Origin: Fervidobacterium sp.
GTDB lineage: Bacteria; Thermotogota; Thermotogae; Thermotogales; Fervidobacteriaceae
Direction of reading: 5' to 3'
DNA length: 11,943 bases
Assembly (NCBI GenBank): GCA_003522805.1
Contig: DPIB01000138.1
Span: 1-11,943 of the forward strand
Below the pieces are notes generated by a model that was given only the letters and a program-made list of their open reading frames with translations, was not told the DNA's origin and did no database searches. The translations under genes and the position numbers were made by a program. Shown piece after piece: positions 6,930 to 11,943 of the stretch; within the stretch, counting starts at the first letter, position 1, and every line of letters starts with the position of its first letter.

Positions 6930-6959
6930 CCGGGGATTTTAAATCCCCGGTTTGTTTAA
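6930..6959 (+). terminator. Hairpin attenuator between binding-protein and permease genes
   Basis: CCGGGGAT (6930-6937) pairs perfectly with ATCCCCGG (6943-6950) around TTTAA, with extra T-A pairs possible in the loop. TTTGTTTAA follows. The GC-rich stem with a broken T-tract suggests a partial terminator or a 3'-end stabiliser that lowers permease relative to binding-protein expression. No convincing new promoter lies between it and the next gene at 7005, so read-through must supply the downstream genes. Confidence 0.8.
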
Positions 6960-7004
6960 CAAATGACGGCAGAAAGCATATGGTAAGGATTGGAGGTGAA
7001 GGAT

Positions 7005-7892
7005 TTGAAGGCTAAGACTCGGGAAACGTTGATCGCTTGGGGAATGGTCTTACCTGCTCTTCTTGTAATATCGATAATAGCTTTCTTACCACTTTTTCAA
7101 ACTTTTTACAATAGCTTTTTCGACGCTAGTCTTCGACCCGACATAGAAAAGAGATTTGTTGGATTCAAGAACTACGCCGATCTCTTCCAAGACCCTAGAT
7201 TTCTCGATGCTTTGAAAAATACGATTTTCTTTACTATTATTTCTGTCTTGTTTGAAACAATACTGGGGTTGTTGATTGCCGTCTTGGTGAACCAACCATT
7301 TAAGCTTCGTGGTGCTGTCAGGGCAGCGATGTTGATTCCATGGGCAATTCCAACTGCTATATCCTCCCAAATGTGGAAATGGATGTTCGAGCCTTCAACT
7401 GGTATTATCACGAAACTCTTGGAGGCATTGCATATGATAAAACCGGGTGTCCCCATACTAGGCTCACCTCAAACTGCTATGTGGGCTATCATAGCAGTAG
7501 ATGTGTGGAAGACGACTCCGTTCATGGCACTTTTAATACTTGCGGGATTACAATTGATTCCTGAAGAACTTTATGAAGCTGCAAGAATAGACGGAGCAAA
7601 TGTCTGGCAAAGGTTCTCAAAAATCACCATACCGTTGATCCAGTCAACGATAGGGGTTGCTTTGATATTCAGAACGTTGGATGCTTTGAGAGTATTTGAC
7701 GTCGTGTTCATTATGACTCGTGGGAGTGTCAATACAGAGACACTTGCGGTTTACAATCGTGTGCTTTTGATGGATAGGGCATTCACTGGTGCATGGTTTG
7801 GATACGGTTCTGCACTATCAGTTATCATATTTGCTCTGATTTCAGTGTTTGCAGTAATATACATTAGATCACTCAAAATAAAGCTTGAGTGA
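7005..7892 (+). CDS. ABC sugar transporter permease, MalF type
   Basis: A 295-residue inner-membrane permease of the CUT1 family, first of a pair that forms the translocation channel. It has six hydrophobic segments, with the first beginning near residue 8 (LIAWGMVLPALLVISIIAF), and it lacks the long periplasmic P2 loop of E. coli MalF, as in most CUT1 permeases. The EAA loop that docks the ATPase is EAARIDGANVWQRFSKITIP, starting at E191. The frame extends to a TTG at 6990, but that codon overlaps the SD GGAGGTG (6992-6998). The TTG at 7005, six bases after the SD, is therefore the likely start. A 12-codon frame from the ATG at 6980 overlaps this start and has no SD. The gene lies downstream of the hairpin at 6930-6959 and ends 22 bp before the second permease. 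Confidence 0.92.
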   Translation: MKAKTRETLIAWGMVLPALLVISIIAFLPLFQTFYNSFFDASLRPDIEKRFVGFKNYADLFQDPRFLDALKNTIFFTIISVLFETILGLLIAVLVNQPFKLRGAVRAAMLIPWAIPTAISSQMWKWMFEPSTGIITKLLEALHMIKPGVPILGSPQTAMWAIIAVDVWKTTPFMALLILAGLQLIPEELYEAARIDGANVWQRFSKITIPLIQSTIGVALIFRTLDALRVFDVVFIMTRGSVNTETLAVYNRVLLMDRAFTGAWFGYGSALSVIIFALISVFAVIYIRSLKIKLE

Positions 7893-7914
7893 CAGGAACT
7901 GTGGGGTGAGAAAA

Positions 7915-8760
7915 ATGTCCGTGAAGACTAAGAGGATTATATATAACATAGTTCTTACCGTTTCAGTTATCTTCGTTCTGATTTGGTGTATCTTCCCATT
8001 TTATTGGGCAATTATATCATCATTAAAGCCAAATAAAGAACTTTTTGATCCACATCCTACGCTTTGGCCAAAATCACCGACATTTTCAAACTATGTCAAG
8101 GTCTTCCAAGAAAGACCATTTCATGTCAATATTTGGAACAGCATAGTCGTTTCAGGTATTACAACATTGGTAACTCTTATCTTCGGTTCATTTGCTGGTT
8201 ATGCGATAGCAAGGCTACATATGAAAGGTAAATCATTCGTGATGATATTGATTTTGGCAGTTAGTATGTTCCCACAGATCTCTATTCTTGGTTCCCTATT
8301 CGTTATTTTGCGGAAGATGAAATTGATAAATACATACCTAGGTCTCATTCTCCCATATGTTGCAATAACCCTTCCTCTGACAACGTGGATATTACAAAAC
8401 TTTTTCAGAGACCTGCCCAGGGAAATAGAAGAAGCTGCTGCGATAGATGGGTGTTCAAGGACCAGAACGTTGTTTCAAATAGTGTTCCCCATGTCTGCAC
8501 CCGGGCTTGTTGCCACTGGTTTGTTAACATTTATAAGTGCATGGAATGAATTTCTATTCGCCTTTACATTCATGCAAAAACCTGATTATTACACAGTCCC
8601 CGTTGCAATAGCACTATTTGCTGGAAGGACTCAATACGAACAGCCATGGGGACAACTGATGGCTGCTGCTGTCATAGTTACCGTTCCCTTGGTTGTGTTA
8701 GTACTCATATTCCAGAATAGAATCATCGCAGGCTTAAGTGCTGGTGGCGTGAAGGGATAG
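7915..8760 (+). CDS. ABC sugar transporter permease, MalG type
   Basis: A 281-residue CUT1 permease, partner of the preceding MalF-type subunit. It has six membrane segments, the first at about residues 10-34. The EAA loop is EEAAAIDGCSRTRTLFQIVFP (from E172), with cysteine 180 where alanine is usual. The C-terminus GLSAGGVKG is the typical MalG-family ending thought to contact the ATPase. The frame reaches back to a TTG at 7885 inside the end of the upstream gene, but GGGGTGAG (7903-7910) places the start at the ATG at 7915. No ATP-binding subunit follows; the next gene is a sugar kinase, so the importer must borrow an MsmK/MalK-type ATPase from elsewhere in the genome, as many CUT1 systems do. 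Confidence 0.92.
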   Translation: MSVKTKRIIYNIVLTVSVIFVLIWCIFPFYWAIISSLKPNKELFDPHPTLWPKSPTFSNYVKVFQERPFHVNIWNSIVVSGITTLVTLIFGSFAGYAIARLHMKGKSFVMILILAVSMFPQISILGSLFVILRKMKLINTYLGLILPYVAITLPLTTWILQNFFRDLPREIEEAAAIDGCSRTRTLFQIVFPMSAPGLVATGLLTFISAWNEFLFAFTFMQKPDYYTVPVAIALFAGRTQYEQPWGQLMAAAVIVTVPLVVLVLIFQNRIIAGLSAGGVKG

Positions 8761-8793
8761 AACAAGAATATATTTCTGGAGAGTGAAAATGGC

Positions 8794-9705
8794 ATGGTCT
8801 TGTTCGTTGGAGAGTTATTAGCTGATATGATAACGGAAGAGCATTTTGAAAATGCTGAGCATTTTATTCTAAAATTAGGTGGGTCTCCAGGAAACATAGC
8901 TCGATATCTGTCACAACTTGGCAAAAAAGCAAGGATGCTTTCAAGGGTTGGGTATGATATAATAGGTAAGAGGATCATAAAGAACTTTTCAGGCTATGGT
9001 GTTGACATATCATATATTCAAGTAGACGATACAGTCGGAACAACGCTTGTTTTTGTGCAAAGAACAGAATTTAGCCCGAGATTTTTTGCTATTCGTGGTG
9101 CAGATAGATTCTTGGAGTATCCAAATAACGAGATTTTTAACGACGTTGAATTTGTACACTTCAGTTGTTGGCCATTTACTACTAAACCTGTTTCAGAAAT
9201 AACGGACAGGTTACTTGAAGTGGCATTGGAAAGAAATGTAAAAATAGCATTTGACCCAAATTGTCGAGATGAACTCTTTAGTTGCGGTAGGATCGATAGA
9301 GATAGAATAACTAGTATCATGCAATTTGTTGAGTATTCAAAACCATCGTTGGATGATTCCATCGCTATTTTTGGCGACGTAGAGTACGACTTTGATGATA
9401 AAATCAAGTACTATATCGCGTGTTTTCACAATGCAGGAGTCAAGAATGTTGTCCTCACAGCAGGTGAGAATGGTGCTTTCGTATCCGATGGCAAAACGAT
9501 TATTCCAATTCCACCCCATGCCAAAAAAGTTGTCGATTCTACAGGTGCTGGAGATGGTTTTTGGGCAGGAATATACTATGGATTGCTTGAGAAAAAGAAC
9601 TTTTTTGATTCTTGTGTAGTTGGTAGTAAGATAGCAGGGTACATACTAGGTTTTGTAGGGGCAGATGTGCTTTTAGATTCTACGATAATTGGTGAGAATT
9701 GGTGA
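8794..9705 (+). CDS. PfkB-family sugar kinase, probable fructokinase
   Basis: A 303-residue ribokinase/PfkB-family kinase that phosphorylates a sugar with ATP. It opens VLFVGELLADMI, as fructokinases and KDG kinases do. It has the first signature LGGSPGNIARYLSQLG (28-43), FDPNCRDE (153-160), LTAGENGAF (221-229) and the second signature DSTGAGDGFWAGIYYG (248-263) with catalytic Asp254. In this family GGSPGN and FDPNxR are common in fructokinases. The start ATG at 8794 follows GGAGAGTGA; an ATG five bases earlier is in another frame. It lies 33 bp after malG and 48 bp before the SPS-like gene. A fructokinase fits well: it would turn fructose from sucrose into fructose-6-phosphate, the acceptor used by SPS. 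2-Keto-3-deoxygluconate or another ketose remains possible. The last codons lie in a 10-bp tandem duplication. Confidence 0.85.
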   Translation: MVLFVGELLADMITEEHFENAEHFILKLGGSPGNIARYLSQLGKKARMLSRVGYDIIGKRIIKNFSGYGVDISYIQVDDTVGTTLVFVQRTEFSPRFFAIRGADRFLEYPNNEIFNDVEFVHFSCWPFTTKPVSEITDRLLEVALERNVKIAFDPNCRDELFSCGRIDRDRITSIMQFVEYSKPSLDDSIAIFGDVEYDFDDKIKYYIACFHNAGVKNVVLTAGENGAFVSDGKTIIPIPPHAKKVVDSTGAGDGFWAGIYYGLLEKKNFFDSCVVGSKIAGYILGFVGADVLLDSTIIGENW

Positions 9706-9706
9706 G
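9687..9706 (+). repeat. 10-bp tandem duplication across the pfkB stop codon
   Basis: AATTGGTGAG is repeated twice without spacer (9687-9696 and 9697-9706). The TGA stop at 9703-9705 lies in the second copy. With a single copy the reading frame would end EN-TAG instead of ENW-TGA, so the change alters only one residue. Confidence 0.85.
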
Positions 9707-9753
9707 AACTAGCCGCAGTCCAAGAATCCCGAAATCAGAAAAGAGGCGATTCG

Positions 9754-11178
9754 ATGAACAATAACATTCGAGGAATAACGCATATTGCGTTCTTCAATCC
9801 GCAAGCTAATTTCGATAGGAACGACAGTCATCTAGCCGAGCATCCCGATTTTGGCGGACAACTTGTCTATGTGAAGGAACTTGCGAAAGCAATGGGTGAA
9901 CTTGGAATACAGGTAGACATAATTACTCGGCTGATAAATGATGAAAAATGGCGCGAGTTTTCCGAACAATTTGATTTCTACCCTGATGCACCAAATGTTA
10001 GGATAGTACGTATTCCTTTTGCAGGTAATCAATTCCTAAGAAAAGAGGATTTATGGGATTACTTGCCAGAATATGTGGATGGTATCTACAGGTTTTATGA
10101 ATCTGAAGGGAGCTTTCCAGAGTTTGTAACGACCCACTACGGTGACGGTGGAGTAAGTGGAGTGCTATTTATGAAGAGAACGACTATACCATTCTCATTC
10201 ACAGCCCATTCGTTGGGAGCTTGGAAAAGAGATAAGCTGATTGCCATAGGCTGTGATGAAGAAGAGATCGAAAAGAAATACAAGTTTTCGATAAGAACAT
10301 GTGCAGAGAATTTGGCATTGAAATATGCCTCTTTTGTTGTGTGTAGTACTACTCAGGAAAGGTATGAACAGTATTCTCATAAGGCATATATGTGCAACCC
10401 TTATGATGATAAGTTCAAAGTGATTCCTCCTGGAATCAATCATAAAATATTCAATACGAGAGAAAGCGAAATTGACTTATTGATGGAAAAATACATTGAA
10501 GAGAAATTGTCAAAGGCTCCTCTAAATAGGCAAAGGTTACCCTTTGTATTGATGTCAAGCAGAATCGACAAGAAGAAAAATCACATATCTGTTGTAAAGG
10601 CGTTTCTGAATGATGAACAGTTGCTTTCATCTGCAAATCTCTTCATAATATTAAGAGGAATAGACGACATTGAGAAATTCGCTTACGAAAACGACACAGA
10701 AGAAGCTAGGATATTGAAAGAGATAATAGATATTGCTAAAGCAGAAATCGGGAGAAGCATTTTCTTTGCGAATATATCTGATCAGATTACCCTAGCCAGT
10801 TTCTATAGGGTGTGTGCAAAAAGAGGTTCTGTTTTTGTTCTCCCAGCTACATATGAACCTTTTGGATTAGCTATTATCGAAGCTGCAGCCTGTGGTCTAA
10901 AACTAGTGGCTACTAAAAATGGAGGCCCTGTGGAGATATTATCTGGCGGAGAGGGATTGTTGATCGATCCAGATGATATTAAGGATATAAGTTCTAAACT
11001 GTATATATCATTGACACAATTTACAAATGAGAAATCACTACTATTGGCGAATAGATATAGCTGGAAAAATACTGCGTTCGCATATCTGCAAAACATGATG
11101 AATTGCCCAGTAAGAGAGCAAAATATCGATGATAGAGAAATAGAAACTTTTTATAGACTTATAAAACCCATTCAATGA
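9754..11178 (+). CDS. Sucrose-phosphate synthase-like GT4 glycosyltransferase
   Basis: A 474-residue retaining GT4 enzyme very like the bacterial SPS of Halothermothrix orenii as I recall it, which makes sucrose-6-phosphate from UDP-glucose and fructose-6-phosphate. Matches include FFNPQANFD (13-21), HPDFGGQLVYVKELA (30-44), RIPFAGNQFLRKEDLW (86-101), TTHYGDGGVSGVLF (126-139), HSLGAWKRDKL (152-162), STTQERYEQYSH (198-209), VIPPGIN (223-229), SSRIDKKKNH (268-277) in the donor site, and the EX7E motif in YEPFGLAIIE (E368, E376). Residues Q36, K97, Y129, K158 and R181 line up with acceptor-site positions I remember from the H. orenii structure, and HSLG favours SPS over sucrose synthase. No phosphatase domain is fused, and none lies nearby. 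The ATG at 9754 has only a modest SD (AGAGG, 7 nt upstream). Mannosylfructose-phosphate synthase and mannosylglucosylglycerate enzymes are the alternatives. Confidence 0.8.
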   Translation: MNNNIRGITHIAFFNPQANFDRNDSHLAEHPDFGGQLVYVKELAKAMGELGIQVDIITRLINDEKWREFSEQFDFYPDAPNVRIVRIPFAGNQFLRKEDLWDYLPEYVDGIYRFYESEGSFPEFVTTHYGDGGVSGVLFMKRTTIPFSFTAHSLGAWKRDKLIAIGCDEEEIEKKYKFSIRTCAENLALKYASFVVCSTTQERYEQYSHKAYMCNPYDDKFKVIPPGINHKIFNTRESEIDLLMEKYIEEKLSKAPLNRQRLPFVLMSSRIDKKKNHISVVKAFLNDEQLLSSANLFIILRGIDDIEKFAYENDTEEARILKEIIDIAKAEIGRSIFFANISDQITLASFYRVCAKRGSVFVLPATYEPFGLAIIEAAACGLKLVATKNGGPVEILSGGEGLLIDPDDIKDISSKLYISLTQFTNEKSLLLANRYSWKNTAFAYLQNMMNCPVREQNIDDREIETFYRLIKPIQ

Positions 11179-11234
11179 CGACACAGCAATATGATGGAAA
11201 ACCTGTATTTGTATCTGAGTTTAGCATACAACTA

Positions 11235-11270
11235 AACATCTCAGGCATGATAAGTCTGGGATGTTTTTTC
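11235..11270 (+). terminator. Intrinsic terminator of the importer-pfkB-SPS operon
   Basis: AACATCTCAGGC (11235-11246) pairs with GTCTGGGATGTT (11254-11265) over 12 positions, two of them G-U, around a 7-nt loop. A run of T (11264-11269) and more T-rich sequence follow. It lies 57 bp after the SPS-like stop codon and is the first clear full terminator since the operon start. Confidence 0.9.
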
Positions 11271-11304
11271 TTTATTTTTCTTCAACTAATCCTATTTACT
11301 CCCA

Positions 11305-11332
11305 TTGAAGAATTTCTATAGAGTGTTATAAT
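11305..11332 (+). promoter_or_regulatory. Promoter of murE
   Basis: TTGAAG (11305-11310) and a perfect TATAAT (11327-11332) are 16 bp apart; TGT before the -10 makes it extended. Transcription would start near 11339 and leave a leader of about 72 nt. It lies between the upstream terminator and murE, so murE begins a new transcription unit. Confidence 0.75.
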
Positions 11333-11349
11333 TTCAGTTGAACTATGTA

Positions 11350-11367
11350 TCGGATATTTCGGATATT
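11350..11367 (+). repeat. 9-bp tandem repeat in the murE leader
   Basis: TCGGATATT occurs twice in direct succession (11350-11358, 11359-11367), shortly after the predicted murE transcription start. It could be a regulator site with two half-turn-spaced contacts or simple slippage; nothing else identifies it. Confidence 0.5.
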
Positions 11368-11410
11368 ATGCTCCTTTTCAAGTCAGTCTATATTAGAGGG
11401 GTGAGTGGAG

Positions 11411-11943
11411 TTGAAACTTGGTAAACTCTTAGAGAGTATAAATAAGCTGGTAGTGAAAGATAATATCACCGATGAACTCAAGGAAATTGACGTTCAGTAC
11501 ATTTCCAATAATTCTACAAAGATTGAAGCTGGTACGGTCTTTATATGTAGAGTTGGTAACAATTTCGATTCTCACACCATAGTAGAGAAGCTTTATAACG
11601 AGGGAAATGTCATAGCATTTGTCACAGAGAAAGAGGTGAACTCGGATATTCCTTATGTACAGGTCTACGACAGCAAACTGGCTGAGGCTTACCTTGCCGA
11701 TGCGTTTTTCGAGCATCCCTATAATCGTCTTATTACCTTCGGAATTACAGGAACAAATGGAAAGACTACTTGTGCACATCTTTTCCACCACATCATGCAG
11801 CAGATAGGATTGACTGGAAGCCTCTCAGGTACAGTAATGAACGATATAATGGGCGATAAATTCTATATACACAACACTACTCCAGATGCGATCATCATAA
11901 TGGAGAATATGTCAAAAACATACAAAAATGGTGGAAGTTACTA
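11411..11943 (+). CDS. murE: UDP-N-acetylmuramyl-tripeptide synthetase MurE, 5' part
   Basis: The first 177 codons of a Mur ligase cut by the window edge. MurE adds the third residue of the peptidoglycan stem peptide to UDP-MurNAc-L-Ala-D-Glu in the cytoplasm. The ATP-binding loop is GITGTNGKTT (111-120), and NTTPDA (155-160) is the MurE-specific substrate stretch. The N-terminal UDP-binding domain lacks the common DSR motif and has ISNNSTKIEAGTVFICRVG (31-49) with FDSH (52-55). This is close to the Thermotoga MurE as I recall it, an enzyme reported to use both L- and D-lysine. The start is TTG at 11411, six bases after GGGGTGA; an in-frame GTG at 11405 sits too close to the SD, and a stop lies just upstream at 11402. 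In related genomes murE often opens a cell-wall cluster, so mur genes may follow. Confidence 0.9.
   Translation, partial: MKLGKLLESINKLVVKDNITDELKEIDVQYISNNSTKIEAGTVFICRVGNNFDSHTIVEKLYNEGNVIAFVTEKEVNSDIPYVQVYDSKLAEAYLADAFFEHPYNRLITFGITGTNGKTTCAHLFHHIMQQIGLTGSLSGTVMNDIMGDKFYIHNTTPDAIIIMENMSKTYKNGGSY

Noticed and set aside
6980..7015. Twelve-codon upstream frame over the MalF-type start
   Set aside because: No SD before its ATG, very short, and it overlaps the strong SD of the permease gene.
10195..10443. Minus-strand open frames within the SPS-like gene
   Set aside because: They lie opposite conserved GT4 motifs and show no SD or recognisable protein features.
11429..11791. 120-codon minus-strand frame at the right edge
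   Set aside because: It is antisense to murE, whose P-loop and NTTPDA motif are clear on the plus strand.

Overview
The window looks like a chromosomal segment of a thermophilic bacterium of the phylum Thermotogota, possibly Fervidobacterium-like; the genus is a guess. The clearest evidence is the partial murE at the right edge. As far as I can recall that protein, its divergent N-terminus (an SNNSTK…GTVFICRVG…FDSH arrangement instead of the usual DSR/DGH motifs) resembles the Thermotoga enzyme. AT-rich DNA, near-consensus sigma-70-type promoters, strong GGAGG Shine-Dalgarno (SD) sites and frequent TTG/GTG starts fit this. Nothing in the window suggests a phage, transposon, CRISPR array, tRNA or rRNA.

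Layout. Minus strand, right to left: treT (4039-5259), a ROK-family regulator (2861-3964) and udk (2217-2822), ending at an intrinsic terminator (2135-2158). The promoter of miaB (773-2068) overlaps that terminator, and an unrecognised exported protein (8-652) follows. Plus strand, from a 390-bp divergent control region (5260-5649): a sugar-binding protein gene (5650-6897), a hairpin attenuator (6930-6959), two permease genes (7005-7892, 7915-8760), a PfkB-family kinase (8794-9705) and a sucrose-phosphate-synthase-like GT4 glycosyltransferase (9754-11178), closed by a terminator (11235-11270). A separate promoter (11305-11332) then drives murE (11411 to the right edge, partial).

How it fits together. 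The centre is a disaccharide locus. One CUT1-type ABC importer without its own ATPase lies between two enzymes that join or split non-reducing disaccharides with nucleotide sugars: TreT (NDP-glucose + glucose <-> trehalose) on the divergent side, and an SPS-like enzyme (UDP-glucose + fructose-6-P -> sucrose-6-P) with a likely fructokinase in the importer operon. No glycoside hydrolase, disaccharide phosphorylase or sucrose-phosphate phosphatase is present. The locus could serve import and reuse of trehalose or sucrose, compatible-solute synthesis, or both. The ROK protein is the obvious candidate regulator. It appears to have its own promoter, whose -35 box contains the treT stop codon and whose -10 region sits in an inverted repeat. 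miaB, udk and murE are housekeeping genes.

Several starts were set from SD positions rather than from the longest reading frame: 652 (GTG), 2822 (ATG), 3964 (TTG), 7005 (TTG), 7915 (ATG) and 11411 (TTG).
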